From the NCBI RefSeq assembly GCF_000814765.1, contig NZ_JWIC01000007.1, positions 970,500 to 1,034,499 of the forward strand: DNA of 64,000 nt. The letters are read 5' to 3'. The notes beneath the pieces were generated by a model. It did no database searches. It saw only the letters and a program-made list of their open reading frames with translations, and was not told where the DNA came from. The position numbers and the translations under genes were made by a program. This DNA is from Pseudoalteromonas luteoviolacea. Lineage in GTDB: Bacteria; Pseudomonadota; Gammaproteobacteria; Enterobacterales; Alteromonadaceae. Shown here piece by piece: positions 32,901-41,409 of this stretch (position 1 is its first letter; every line of letters starts with the position of its first letter).

Positions 32901-33088
32901 TTTTGATGTCGACAGCGACCACATTATTTGGTCTTGCGCCACTGGTCTTTATTCCTGGTGATGGCACTGAGTTATATCGCGGTGTAGGTATTATTGTACT
33001 GTGTGGCATCGTATTCTCAATGTTACTTAGCTTAACTTTCTTACCAGCTCTGTTGGTCAGTGTACTGAGTAACAAGCGGGCCAGATAG
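29966..33088 (+). CDS. RND efflux permease (HAE-1/AcrB-like)
   Basis: 1040 residues, the normal length. Twelve predicted membrane helices in two repeats, each followed by a large periplasmic domain. The start MIESAVKRGTLVAVISLI and the porter motif WPGATPQDVEKEI are typical. In helix 4 the motif reads GMTVDNTIVVLEA: the first of the two AcrB aspartates (D407) is kept and the second (D408) is Asn. In helix 10 the position of AcrB K940 reads Asn (VVNNPILIVDQ). This VDN/NN pattern occurs in other RND branches, so proton coupling may differ in detail. It is translationally coupled to the adaptor gene. The drug or metabolite exported is unknown. Confidence 0.92.
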   Translation: MIESAVKRGTLVAVISLIICILGLVTALKIPVQMIPDLEVRTITVQTGWPGATPQDVEKEILVEQERYLRSLSNLKRMVSYSQMGSARIQLEFPFGVDVNDALIRVNNALSQVPGYPENVDQPRLYSSSFSSNAFMHFVLKPQKGNPLDLDVDMLRDFAEDFVRPRMESVQGVSEVGVGGGAARQIQINVDPSRLAQRGLSVTDLRSAIRARNRDASAGDIESGPSRYLLRMVGRFEQLNELEDLIISEQGGITTKLKDVAVISLDHFELRGISYSDGERTLRLSVRRESGSNVIDIKQQMLPVIEQINQELLAQNGLELILMSDDVQYVESSLKNVWTNLALGALLATLVMFLFLRSGRATLVGVIGIPICTVAAFLGLTLFERTINVISLAGVAFAIGMTVDNTIVVLEAIVQANKRGTSKLHAAIKGVKEVWPAVLASTATTVLVFAPILFVEQEAGQLYSDIAIAVSSAIIASMLVAIFIVPTTLANLPNRKEEMKTVTLSKRWLALVSFCVASKARATGITVGFVVVILGAAYALMPAAEYLPEGEEPKAFSMMIAPPSYNLSEMKEIGDELRVYFNGHINAPSDAFDNGETDMPPLAYYSMSVSIGRIWFLSAPTDPDNIQAMMDAITAKFRSYDNMRAFSARGSIISSNDGGTRAVAVDIAGSNLTDLYRAAEAVYDQAQITFDNPQINSDPRALSLDQPLIEIKPKWQRLAELGISSNEFGYTISSLSDGAYVDEFILNDDKIDMFIFSHQKEKQTIEQLATSPIVTPSGDVLPLSALADLVESKNSDSLRRVDGKRTVTVYIIPPRDVALETAEELVRTELLPTLWQQGKIAQGTKLSISGAADQLEATQASLSSNFIVALVLSYLLLVAIFTHWRYPLFILATVPLGMAGGLLGLISVNGVNALLANFGMTPFHQPFDMITMLGFLILLGTVVNNPILIVDQTRKLIVDQGMEVVTAVKQAVATRLKPILMSTATTLFGLAPLVFIPGDGTELYRGVGIIVLCGIVFSMLLSLTFLPALLVSVLSNKRAR

Positions 33089-33094
33089 TAGTAC

Positions 33095-33120
33095 AAAAAG
33101 GAGCTTCGGCTCCTTTTTTA
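33095..33120 (+). terminator. Rho-independent terminator of the RND operon
   Basis: 10-bp stem with UUCG tetraloop (33095-33104, 33109-33118) followed by T residues. Also usable by the convergent gene ending at 33138. Confidence 0.95.
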
Positions 33121-33137
33121 ATGGCTGATCAGCCCTG

Positions 33138-33926
33138 CTAAGTGTTGCCATTATTGGACTCAGATTGCTTGACTGCTTCAAGGTAGCGACTTTCAATAAA
33201 TTGGTTTTCTTTGGTTAGGTGCTTAATTTTTTGCTTGGCTTGTTGTAATTCCGTTTCGAGTGCTTTGGTATCTGCCCCCCCTGTGGGTTCGGGTAAATCC
33301 ACTGAGAGTTGATCAATAAGTTGGTTTTGCTCTGCGATTTGTCGTTCATATTGTTGCACTAAGGCTTGGATTTCTTGCTCGTTTGGTGACTGTTCACTGA
33401 CTTGTACAGACTTCATTTGTGTTTTTAATTGCTCGATTTCTTTTTGTAAATCGGTGTTTTCTTGTTTGAGACTACCTACCGATTGAAACTGATCTTCTAA
33501 TTTCGTTTTTGCATATTTGAGTTTTTTACCACTGATATCCAAATCCCCTTTGAGTCGTTTAATGAGTTTTTGTGAGCGGGAGAGTTTTTTATTGAGCTCG
33601 TTAATAGAGGCTTGCTCTTCTTTAGTGATATGGTCTGCGGTTGAGGCACGGATCTGGGCGAGCTGGTTTTCAAGATTTGCTTGTACATGAAGGAGTTCAG
33701 TGATGGTTTGCTCATGTTGGTTGTTAAATTGTGTTGCCCGATCTACTGAGTCTTTACACAAAGCCATCACCTCATTTGACTCAGGGTTGTTTGCTTGATT
33801 ACTCATGAACACGCCTGCGAATTTTCTAAACTCTCTTAATATCAATAACAGAATATAAAACCATGCCGCTAAAATAAGCAGGCCGAAATTTAAGGCAATA
33901 TATTGGTAAACTTCTATCGGCAGCAT
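33138..33926 (-). CDS. Inner-membrane coiled-coil protein
   Basis: 262 residues. One N-terminal membrane helix (about 8-32, LNFGLLILAAWFYILLLIL) then a long cytoplasmic coiled coil from about residue 60 to the end, rich in Lys, Glu and Gln heptads, interrupted near 210-220 (LPEPTGG). No enzyme motif. Orientation by the positive-inside rule (REFRK after the helix) puts the coiled coil in the cytoplasm. It is divergent from the response regulator gene (100 bp between starts), so the two may be related in function. Family unknown to me. Confidence 0.7.
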   Translation of the reverse strand: MLPIEVYQYIALNFGLLILAAWFYILLLILREFRKFAGVFMSNQANNPESNEVMALCKDSVDRATQFNNQHEQTITELLHVQANLENQLAQIRASTADHITKEEQASINELNKKLSRSQKLIKRLKGDLDISGKKLKYAKTKLEDQFQSVGSLKQENTDLQKEIEQLKTQMKSVQVSEQSPNEQEIQALVQQYERQIAEQNQLIDQLSVDLPEPTGGADTKALETELQQAKQKIKHLTKENQFIESRYLEAVKQSESNNGNT

Positions 33927-34026
33927 GTTGGCTTTTCATCGCATCATTGATTATCAATAGGATAAGTTTAGTTTTACTGCAAAATTCTGCCTATACTGAA
34001 TATGAAAATTTAATATTGAGGTGAAA

Positions 34027-34923
34027 GTGAAAGTACTGATAGTGGATGATAGCCATGCAACATGTGAAATTATCAGGCGTGCACTTCAACAGTTTACGTA
34101 TCGCAAGTTATTTATTTCTTGTTCAAATAGTGTTGATGATGCACTTGAGCGCATTGAATTGTGGCAACCTCAGATTATATTGACGGATTGGCATATGCCA
34201 GATAAAACGGGCATTGAACTACTTCAAGTGGTTGGCACAGCGTACCCTGAGATCCTAATTGGTATGATATCCACGGTGGATGAAGAAGAACAAATCAATT
34301 ACGCCAAGTCTATGGGTTGTGCTTTCTTCTTATCTAAACCTTTCGCTGACAGCGAGCTAAGAAAAATCATGATGCCGCTTGTTAAGGATTTAGAAGCCAA
34401 AGAGTTTATGTTGGAGCAAGAGGTACCAATAAAAGAAGGGCTCGCACTCCCCAAAACAGATTTTTTGGAGCGCTTAATGCAAAAGAACATCAGTGAATCG
34501 CTGACACTAAAACCCATTCGCGCTCAATCTTTAGATGAAAGTAAATTACCTTGTGTCATGGTGGTGTATGCAGAGAGGGGGAGTCAAAAGGTTCGCGTGA
34601 TCTGTGTATTGGATGTTTACGCCACTTGTGTGTTAGCAAGCAGCGTAGAAGTGATCCCAGAAGATGAGGCGCAAAGAGCCATACACATGAATCAAATAAA
34701 TTCGCATATCATGACTGCTTGTAAAGAGGCGCTAGGTAAAACTGCATACGCATTTTTAGACAACCAGAGCAAAATGAGCTTGTTTGTCAGAAGCTGCAAG
34801 TGTGTTTACACTCATCATCCAAAACTAGAGCTCATGTATAAATACCCCTTAGACAGCCGCATCGACTTAAGTTGCGAAAGAGAGGGGATGGCACAAGGTA
34901 AAATGTTGATTGTGGGGGTATGA
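34027..34923 (+). CDS. Response regulator with an unassigned C-terminal domain
   Basis: 298 residues from the GTG at 34027 (GAGG 5 nt upstream); a GTG six bases earlier is the alternative. Residues 1-125 are a CheY-like receiver: acidic pair DD in VLIVDDSH, phosphoacceptor Asp in ILTDWHMP, Ser/Thr in GMISTVD and Lys in FLSKPF. Residues about 165-298 form a second domain (LPCVMVVYAERG, RVICVLDVYATCVLASSVE, NQINSHIMTACKEALG) with five cysteines. It has no DNA-binding helix-turn-helix and may be a CheX/CheC-like or unknown output domain. No histidine kinase is adjacent. It is convergent with the AraC gene, only 5 bp apart. Confidence 0.8.
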   Translation: MKVLIVDDSHATCEIIRRALQQFTYRKLFISCSNSVDDALERIELWQPQIILTDWHMPDKTGIELLQVVGTAYPEILIGMISTVDEEEQINYAKSMGCAFFLSKPFADSELRKIMMPLVKDLEAKEFMLEQEVPIKEGLALPKTDFLERLMQKNISESLTLKPIRAQSLDESKLPCVMVVYAERGSQKVRVICVLDVYATCVLASSVEVIPEDEAQRAIHMNQINSHIMTACKEALGKTAYAFLDNQSKMSLFVRSCKCVYTHHPKLELMYKYPLDSRIDLSCEREGMAQGKMLIVGV

Positions 34924-34928
34924 CACAC

Positions 34929-35972
34929 TCACTCCTTCGCTGTTTCTTGCTGTTTACTCTTTCTATATTTTGCAGGCGTGGTATCTGCAAACTTCTTAAA
35001 AGCGATATAAAAAGTGGACTGGTTGTTGTAGCCACATAATTCAGAAACTTGCTTCAAACTCATTTTTTTATTTTCATGCAATAGGGTTTTCGCCAACTCT
35101 ACTCTATGATGATTTATATAGGATGTGAATGAAATCCCTAGGTTATCATTTAATATTTGAGATAGCTGAGGTACTGAGACATTCAATTTTTCAGCGACTA
35201 GAGATAAAGACAGGTTAGGGCATTTAAAGAGTTCGTCTTCTATCATTAACTTATCCAGTTTAGTGAGAATGGGTGTTGCGGTGACTTGAGAAATTTTCTT
35301 GCTGGCATATTTTTCAGGCTTTTTATTCTTAAGAATGGATTGAATAATAATGATATTGAAGTAAATCGGCGCGATAAAACAAAGTACCACGATTAAGTAA
35401 GAGGCATATGAGGTGAAAATATAGGCTAAGAAAAGTGCAATTGATGTGCATAACACGATAATAGCATTTAAGACATTTTGGTCTTTTGATAAATCGAAAC
35501 TCTTGTTGATTAAGACTGGATAGACTGAAATAAGTGAAGCTAATAAATAGGCAAACCAGCTATAAACAATAACCGTAGAGATATGGATATTCCACAGTGC
35601 TGGGAAGCTAGTGTAAGGCCAAGTTACGCCGACTATCACGGCAAGCCCTATTGGTGGAAGTAAGTGTGCTTTCCAGTTGATATTTTTTGCTGTTTTTATT
35701 TTAAATGACTGTTTTATATAAGAATAATGTAGCGGTCCGGACAGGAAATTAGCTGTGAGTGCTAATTGTAAGTAGGTCTTAGTCCACTCTGGGTATAAGA
35801 AAAAACTACTTGATTTACAGATCCGTATGAAGGTCAGAAAAAGAAAAGCAGCCAGCAGCTTATTAACTAGATTAGCGCCACGAAAAGTAAAAAAATATAG
35901 GCTTAAAAAAAGTGTATTTATTGCACCAACAATACTTAACACAAACCAAAAATAAGCTGAATCAAAAACCAT
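34929..35972 (-). CDS. AraC-type regulator with N-terminal membrane domain
   Basis: 347 residues from the ATG at 35972, where GGGAG lies 4-5 nt upstream; the longer start lacks such a site. Residues about 1-220 contain seven or so hydrophobic helices. Residues about 245-340 are an AraC DNA-binding domain: LSLSLVAEKLNVSVPQLSQILNDNLG for the first helix-turn-helix and MSLKQVSELCGYNNQSTFYIAFKKFADTTPAKYRK for the second. Membrane-bound AraC proteins of this layout are common in Bacteroidetes and Alteromonadales and probably sense a membrane or periplasmic signal. Target unknown; its own upstream region is AT-rich. Confidence 0.85.
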   Translation of the reverse strand: MVFDSAYFWFVLSIVGAINTLFLSLYFFTFRGANLVNKLLAAFLFLTFIRICKSSSFFLYPEWTKTYLQLALTANFLSGPLHYSYIKQSFKIKTAKNINWKAHLLPPIGLAVIVGVTWPYTSFPALWNIHISTVIVYSWFAYLLASLISVYPVLINKSFDLSKDQNVLNAIIVLCTSIALFLAYIFTSYASYLIVVLCFIAPIYFNIIIIQSILKNKKPEKYASKKISQVTATPILTKLDKLMIEDELFKCPNLSLSLVAEKLNVSVPQLSQILNDNLGISFTSYINHHRVELAKTLLHENKKMSLKQVSELCGYNNQSTFYIAFKKFADTTPAKYRKSKQQETAKE

Positions 35973-36220
35973 GAGACTCCCTACCACATAATACATACTA
36001 TTTTATGGCTAGCGATACACGCTTTTCAATTGCAAAAGTTGCATAAGAGTAGGGGTTGATTTTGATATTTTATTTGTTCAAATAAAACTATCGTAGGCAT
36101 TTTACTTTATTGAAATAAAGCTTGTTCAGTTAAATTTTTAAACTAAATATATAATATTTAAAGGTATGTGATGTGGAGACCTCTATCTGCCACATCACTA
36201 TTTTCAAGCCGAAGCGTAAT

Positions 36221-37621
36221 TTACTGATTTACTTTTCTGGCTCTAAAGTGACGACCTTTCATTTTACCTTCGGAAATAATCTTCAATGCTTTATTGGCAA
36301 GCTTACGCTCAATCGCAACATAAGAGGTAATGGCTGTCACTTTAATCTTACCAATTTGAGTACCTTGGATTGACTTATCAGAGGTCAGTGCACCAAGAAT
36401 ATCACCAGGGCGTAATTTTGATTTCTTGCCACCATCTATTTGCAAGGTGACCATAGGCGCTCTGGCAATTTGATTGCCAAAAACATCGTCATTTGGCAGT
36501 GGCGTTGGCTCTATTGTCTGGGCCAAGTAGTCTTCTAAGGCGTTTACTTTATGGGATTCTTTGTAGCTCATAATTGAACAGGCCGTGCCTGTATTACCTG
36601 CTCGTCCAGTACGACCAACACGGTGAACATGCACTTCAGGGTCATGGGCTATATGATAGTTCAAAACCATATCTACATGGTCAACGTCAATGCCTCGCGC
36701 CGCGACATCTGTTGCGACTAATATAGTTAAGCTTTTATTGGCAAAGCGCACAAGGGTACGGTCTCTGTCTTTTTGGTCTAAGTCGCCGTGTAAGGCTGCA
36801 CTATCAAAGCCAAGCTGTTTAAGGTTATCACAGACCGTTTGGCACTCAGCTTTTGTATTACAAAAAACCACAGCTGACGTTGGTTGAAACTTGAGTAATA
36901 GCTTTTGCGCTGCCACAAGTCTTGCGTCATTGTCCGGCACTTCGTAGAAAAACTGCTCAATGGAGCTATGGTCGTGTGTTGTTTCAACTGTGACCTTTTC
37001 GGCATTGTGCATGATATGTTTTGCTAGCTGCTCAATACGAGGTGGGTAAGTTGCACTGAATAAAAGGTTTTGTCTATTGTTAGGACAGTGATCTAGGATA
37101 CATTGAATCGCATCTTCAAAGCCCATTTCTAGCATTCTATCTGCTTCATCTAATACAAATGTATTGACCTCATCTAGACACAGCCTACCTTTACGTAAGT
37201 GCTCTTCAATTCGCCCAGGTGTGCCAACGATAATATGCGCACCATGTTCGAGAGAGCCAATTTGTGGACCCATAGGTGCGCCACCACATAGTGCCAGCAC
37301 TTTGATATTGTGAATAGCTCTGGCTAGCTTACGAATTTCAACAGCCACTTGGTCAGCCAGCTCTCTCGTTGGACACACAACTAATGCTTGTACACGGAAA
37401 CGCTTAACATTGAGGTTGTGAAGTAAACCCAGAGAAAAGGCAGCGGTTTTACCCGAGCCTGTTTTTCCTTGACCAATCAAGTCTTTACCTGCGAGGATTT
37501 TTGGCAGTGTTTGAGCTTGAATCTCTGTCATGGCAGTGTAGCCAAGCGAGTTAAGGTTATCTATTAAAGTACTTGAAAGTGACAAACTAGAGAATGACGG
37601 CTGAGACAAAACGAGTATCAT
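36221..37621 (-). CDS. dbpA: ATP-dependent RNA helicase DbpA
   Basis: 466 residues. All DEAD-box motifs are visible: Q motif (TEIQAQTLP), motif I (GKTGSGKT), Ia (PTRELADQ), II (DEAD in VLDEADRM), III (SAT), V (ATDVAARGID) and VI (HRVGRTGR). The last 75 residues (RPGDILGALTSDKSIQGTQIGKIKV to GRHFRARKV) are the DbpA RNA-binding domain that recognises hairpin 92 of 23S rRNA and directs the helicase to late large-subunit assembly. No strong ribosome site precedes the ATG. A long perfect hairpin lies just upstream (37664-37711) and could affect expression. Confidence 0.93.
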   Translation of the reverse strand: MILVLSQPSFSSLSLSSTLIDNLNSLGYTAMTEIQAQTLPKILAGKDLIGQGKTGSGKTAAFSLGLLHNLNVKRFRVQALVVCPTRELADQVAVEIRKLARAIHNIKVLALCGGAPMGPQIGSLEHGAHIIVGTPGRIEEHLRKGRLCLDEVNTFVLDEADRMLEMGFEDAIQCILDHCPNNRQNLLFSATYPPRIEQLAKHIMHNAEKVTVETTHDHSSIEQFFYEVPDNDARLVAAQKLLLKFQPTSAVVFCNTKAECQTVCDNLKQLGFDSAALHGDLDQKDRDRTLVRFANKSLTILVATDVAARGIDVDHVDMVLNYHIAHDPEVHVHRVGRTGRAGNTGTACSIMSYKESHKVNALEDYLAQTIEPTPLPNDDVFGNQIARAPMVTLQIDGGKKSKLRPGDILGALTSDKSIQGTQIGKIKVTAITSYVAIERKLANKALKIISEGKMKGRHFRARKVNQ

Positions 37622-37663
37622 CTATTGAGAAATAAAGCACAATTATAACACGAGCTACGGAGT

Positions 37664-37711
37664 GTGAGTATCATTACAATCGTCATCGTGCTCTATTGTC
37701 ATGATACTCAC
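37664..37711. promoter_or_regulatory. 48-nt near-perfect hairpin upstream of dbpA
   Basis: Outer arms of 11 bp (37664-37674 and 37701-37711, GTGAGTATCAT with ATGATACTCAC), a single mismatch, then 5 more pairs (ACAAT/ATTGT) around a 14-nt loop. No T run on the minus strand, where both flanking genes lie. It sits 43 bp before dbpA and 27 bp after the preceding gene's stop. Confidence 0.6.
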
Positions 37712-37737
37712 TGTTTACTGGGCTTTTAAAGGGCCAT

Positions 37738-38700
37738 TTAGAGTGAATGATTGTCTTTTTTCTGTTTTAATTTCGACTCAATTGAGCTGATAAAATGCCT
37801 AGGGTTGTCGAGGCCTATATAAATTGTTTGTGTATTACCAATTGGCTTTTTGAGTTCAATGACTACGTTTGGTACGCCAGAGTAGTTTAAACGCTTTATA
37901 TGTTTTTCGCGCTTAATAAATTCTGCGTTGTCTTTTAGCCGAGCGATATTGTTAACCGGGATATGAATTGGTTGGTAAAGGCCATATCGAATGTGTAAAA
38001 CGCCATCGCAAAGAGAAATTGGTCTCCTATCTATAGCCCTATATTCCGCTATAAAAAAGATTAAGCTAAAAACAGTAAGAAGCGTAACGATATTGGCGGC
38101 CATTGGTGACCAAATAAAGTGAAGCAACAAATGCACAATAGGTATTTCGAAAGCGATTAAAATAATGAAGCCTAATAGATTGCTTTTAGCCCCGTCTTTT
38201 TCATGATAGCTAAAGTGAGTATTGCCATGAAAATGAGTTGCTTTAATCTGTTTAGCAAACAGGGCAAATGTCCACATACGAGTTTCAAAGCACAGTAGTG
38301 TTGCAACAGCACTCTTGCCAACATAACGTGTTATAGCTCTCTCAATAGCATGGTCAGGGTCTAACTTTTGTTGGAGTGCAACGCTTATTGCCAAACACAC
38401 AGTCAATAAGGCTATGATTTCAAAAAGGATGATGAAAGAGACAACAAAATAGCGGCCTTGTTCAAAGTACGGCCAAAGTACTTTATGTTGCTCAGGAATA
38501 ATATAGCTACCAATAAAAATCGCTAAGGTGGTTAATACAAGCAGTTTGAGTAATGCCTGTTTTCTGTTTTTTATACATATAAAACAAATTATGGGCAGTA
38601 CTATAAATACATCAATAAGAAATAACCACTCCCATTTAGCATTTCCATAATTATTCCAAGCGCTTTCAGTGTTGTAATAAAAGAACCATAGTGTAGACAT
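37738..38700 (-). CDS. Polytopic membrane protein of unknown function
   Basis: 320 residues. Six or so hydrophobic segments in the first 230 residues (for example FIVLPIICFIC, LVLTTLAIFIGSYI, FIILFEIIALLTVCLAI, LLGFIILIAFEIPIVHLLLHFIW). The C-terminal 90 residues are soluble and beta-rich (PISLCDGVLHIRYGLYQPIHIPVNNIARL, VVIELKKPIGNTQTIYIGL), resembling a bacterial PH-like (YdbS/YcxB-type) domain. No catalytic motif. The dbpA gene follows on the same strand after 116 bp that contain the long hairpin. Confidence 0.65.
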   Translation of the reverse strand: MSTLWFFYYNTESAWNNYGNAKWEWLFLIDVFIVLPIICFICIKNRKQALLKLLVLTTLAIFIGSYIIPEQHKVLWPYFEQGRYFVVSFIILFEIIALLTVCLAISVALQQKLDPDHAIERAITRYVGKSAVATLLCFETRMWTFALFAKQIKATHFHGNTHFSYHEKDGAKSNLLGFIILIAFEIPIVHLLLHFIWSPMAANIVTLLTVFSLIFFIAEYRAIDRRPISLCDGVLHIRYGLYQPIHIPVNNIARLKDNAEFIKREKHIKRLNYSGVPNVVIELKKPIGNTQTIYIGLDNPRHFISSIESKLKQKKDNHSL

Positions 38701-39168
38701 GCAAGCGAGAAAAGTGAGGGGGGAGCTTTGATTTTATTGAATGCTTCATTATCTCATCCTGTCAAAACGATAAAATTAATATTCTAAGTATTATACTGGG
38801 AAAGTGTTTTTTAAGGGGGTGGCTTTAAAATTTTGTTGTTATTTTATCATTGGTTTGTATTTTAGTAAAATGCTTGGTTAAACATTTGTATTATATATTA
38901 ATTAGCTCTATTTAATCGATAGTTAGATTTTATAGTTAAGGATAAGCCAGATAATTCATTGTTGAGTTTTTGGGTATTAATTATTTTATACAGATGTTTT
39001 CAAGTTTTCAGTGTTAATTTATCTTGAGAAAAATTCAGTTTATAAGCTTTTTTTGTAAGTAAAAAGTATTGAAGTGATCATTAAATGCGCAGATAATGCG
39101 CCTGCTCTTAAGTCTTATAGTTTATAACCGACTTACGAGTATAGGACGAATTTTAAAAAGGAAGATAA
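38701..39168. other. Intergenic region between divergent genes, no gene seen
   Basis: About 470 bp, very AT-rich. No reading frame with coding character. It should contain the promoters of both flanking genes; a GGAAG ribosome site precedes 39169. Confidence 0.5.
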
Positions 39169-39534
39169 ATGAAAAACTTACTCATCATATTTTTTACCAC
39201 ATTTATTTTAGCCGCTTGTAGCAGTACTCAAAGTGGCAAAGACTTTGATATGGATGTCGTTAAGTCGTTTAAAAAAGGTGAAACAACTCAAGCAGATGTA
39301 AGAAAGGCCATTGGAGATCCAAGTGGTATGGATGACTTGGTAGATGGTGAAACTGCATGGCAATATTATTTCCATGAAAATAAAAGTAGTGGTCTAAATT
39401 ACGTACCAATTGCTGGTGCATACGCTGGTGGTTCCAAAGGAACGAGTAAACACGTCACTATCCGCTTTGGCAAAGACGGTATTATGAGCGGTATGTCATT
39501 CAGAGAAATAGAGAGTGGATCATCGCACTTTTAA
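39169..39534 (+). CDS. SmpA/OmlA (BamE-like) domain lipoprotein
   Basis: 121 residues. The signal peptide ends in LAAC (Cys16). The mature region has KKGETTQADVRKAIGDPS and a later ETAWQYYF strand and VTIRFGKDGIMSGMSF, the fold of the SmpA/OmlA superfamily. BamE is the best-known member, but this protein has a Gly-rich insertion (AYAGGSKG) and lacks BamE's flanking context, so it is a paralogue of unknown role. Single gene with its own terminator. Confidence 0.75.
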   Translation: MKNLLIIFFTTFILAACSSTQSGKDFDMDVVKSFKKGETTQADVRKAIGDPSGMDDLVDGETAWQYYFHENKSSGLNYVPIAGAYAGGSKGTSKHVTIRFGKDGIMSGMSFREIESGSSHF

Positions 39535-39552
39535 GTTTTTAATTGACTATTC

Positions 39553-39587
39553 TCGTCGTTTGATTTGCTGTTCAAACGACGATTTTG
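39553..39587 (+). terminator. Rho-independent terminator of the SmpA-like gene
   Basis: 11-bp stem (39553-39563 with 39572-39582), 8-nt loop, then TTTT, 18 nt after the stop. Confidence 0.88.
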
Positions 39588-40046
39588 GTTTTTGAAACTC
39601 GACGTATACTCATGTTAACCATTTATTTTTCTTGTTTGGTTTAGTGGTGGGTTTGAGTTTTATAGCCGTAACAATAAACTCTGAGTTTAAGGGTAATGTC
39701 ACTATTACCATATCTGAACGTTTATCTTATCTCGCATTTTTTCTACTCTAATTGGTGTCTATTTTTAGCAGACTGTACTGATGTTAAAAAGCAGGAAGTA
39801 TTAATTGTTGTGCAGGGAGTTCCTATGACGAGGGTTATTAAGCTCATACCTTATAAATGTGATGGCTTTTTAACAGCACTCGATGACATATGGTAGACCG
39901 TTGCTAACGGCTAAATTCAAAGTAACCAATGTGTATTGCGCAGCCTACAGCAACGGGCTGGTTCTAACCGGTGTGAGGTCAAGTACCTAAAATTAATTAG
40001 CGCATGGCGCCATGAACAGATGAAGTAAATGGCGCATTTTACATTG
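39588..40046. other. Intergenic region, no convincing gene
   Basis: A 66-codon plus-strand frame at 39696-39896 has no ribosome site, domain or codon signal and is not called. The stretch has small inverted repeats: CCGTTGCT (39898-39905) with AGCAACGG (39949-39956), and GCGCCAT/ATGGCGC just after the DUF805 stop, which may act as its terminator. Confidence 0.45.
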
Positions 40047-40412
40047 TTAGACGGGGGCTTCCCCTTCGTTAAAGTATTTTGGATTTGGGCCATAGTTATT
40101 TTCGCTCACATCGCCTTCCAAAGAAGCAAATATGATCAGTGCAATGCTGCCAATTACAGGGATTATTGCAATGAATACCCACCATCCAGAGCGATTAGTG
40201 TCATGTAAACGTCGGACACAGACTGCGAGGCTAGGTATAAAAACGACGACTGCATAGACAAAACCTAGCAATGACGTGCCTAATACGTAATCGCATAAGC
40301 TTAATCCGATTGAAAAAATAACGTTGAATAAAGAGAACATCCAAAACTCTTTTCTTCTCGCTCTTCCTTCGAATACTGCGTAACTTTTTAAGACCGATAT
40401 ATACCATTCCAT
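40047..40412 (-). CDS. DUF805 inner-membrane protein
   Basis: 121 residues with three to four membrane helices. The N-terminal WYISVLKSYAVFEGRARRKEFWMFSLFN and the later VRRLHDTNRSGWW are the signature motifs of DUF805 (YhaH/YhaI family). Function is unknown even in E. coli. A single gene; GGAACC before the ATG is a weak ribosome site. Confidence 0.92.
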   Translation of the reverse strand: MEWYISVLKSYAVFEGRARRKEFWMFSLFNVIFSIGLSLCDYVLGTSLLGFVYAVVVFIPSLAVCVRRLHDTNRSGWWVFIAIIPVIGSIALIIFASLEGDVSENNYGPNPKYFNEGEAPV

Positions 40413-40758
40413 TGTAGGTTCCTTAAATTTAATTATTATTTCCTATTTTGGGAAAAGAGGCGTTGCTTGGTCAGCCTCTGTGCATATTGTTGTAAATATG
40501 AGCAAGCACTTTGTGTTGTCCCTATGCTTAAAAGTAAATCAATCGAATCGTTGCCACAAGAGTTCGTTTAGAAAAATTAGGGCATTGTGTGAAAGCTCAT
40601 CGCAGAGGTATTAAATCATCAAGGTTGTTGCAGATGCTGGGGCATAAGGTCGCGAAACTACTTCTGTTTGTTTCACAGTTTGACTTTTTCACATGCGTTT
40701 CACGTCACTTATTCGACACTAAAGCCATAAATTAGCTTAAATGTATTAAGGAGTGAGC
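40413..40758. other. Intergenic region between divergent genes
   Basis: About 345 bp. A short plus-strand reading (RVRLEKLGH near 40560) recalls a receiver-domain start, but it lacks start, stop context and length, so it is at most a remnant. A GGAG ribosome site for the ABC gene closes the region. Confidence 0.4.
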
Positions 40759-41409
40759 ATGGGTGTTAAATTGGATGTCTTCAATTTGGAGCACACGATT
40801 AATCTGGTCAATGGTGATGCATTACATCTTTTAAAGGATGTTTCAATGTCAATTGAGGCCGGGGAGCATGTTGCTATTGTCGGTGCATCCGGCTCAGGAA
40901 AATCAACTTTACTTTCATTGCTTGCCGGCCTGGAAGCCATACAAACAGGCCAGATCAGTTATAAAAAACAAAATCTAACACTTGAGAACATTCATTGTGT
41001 ATCAGGCTTTGTTTTTCAACATTTTCACTTATTACCTGAACTAAATGCCTTGCAAAATGTGGCGTTACCGCTGTTGCTACGGGGAGAGAAAGATGCAGAG
41101 CAACGTGCATTTGAGAAACTCAAATTGGTTGATTTAGCAGTGCAAGCTAAGCAGCCTGTCACAAAGTTAAGTGGTGGAGAGCAGCAGCGTGTTGCTATAG
41201 CACGTGCGTTATGCAATGAACCACAAATTTTATTTGCGGATGAGCCAACAGGAAATCTCGATCATAAGACCGCTGATCACGTGTTTGAGCTTATGCGTCG
41301 AGGCGCTAAAGCGGCTGGTACCACCATGATTGTTGTAACGCATGATTTGAACTTAGCCGCCAAATTAGACAGGACATTTGATTTAGAAAATGGAGCGTTG
41401 AAATTATGA
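40759..41409 (+). CDS. ABC transporter ATP-binding protein (YbbA/LolD/MacB type)
   Basis: 216 residues from the ATG at 40759 (GGAG 5 nt upstream). Walker A is GASGSGKST, the Q-loop lies in [12 protein letters not shown], the signature is [15 protein letters not shown], Walker B is [12 protein letters not shown] and the switch His is in VVTHD. Residues DEPTGNLD and the short length place it with the LolD/FtsE/YbbA group that powers FtsX-type mechanotransmission rather than ordinary transport. The stop overlaps the permease start by ATGA, so the two are coupled. Confidence 0.92.
   Translation: MGVKLDVFNLEHTINLVNGDALHLLKDVSMSIEAGEHVAIVGASGSGKSTLLSLLAGLEAIQTGQISYKKQNLTLENIHCVSGFVFQHFHLLPELNALQNVALPLLLRGEKDAEQRAFEKLKLVDLAVQAKQPVTKLSGGEQQRVAIARALCNEPQILFADEPTGNLDHKTADHVFELMRRGAKAAGTTMIVVTHDLNLAAKLDRTFDLENGALKL

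Noticed and set aside
39696-39896. 66-codon plus-strand open frame
   Set aside because: No ribosome-binding site, signal or recognisable domain, and the surrounding DNA has intergenic character.
39961-40052. Integron attC-like site after the DUF805 gene (GTCTAAC near the stop and GTTAGAA about 85 bp away)
   Set aside because: One core box has a mismatch, no inner L boxes pair, and there is no integrase or cassette array. A structure-based attC search could revisit it.
40498-40720. Short reading frames with RVRLEKLGH, possible receiver-domain remnant
   Set aside because: Too short and without start context; similarity by eye only.
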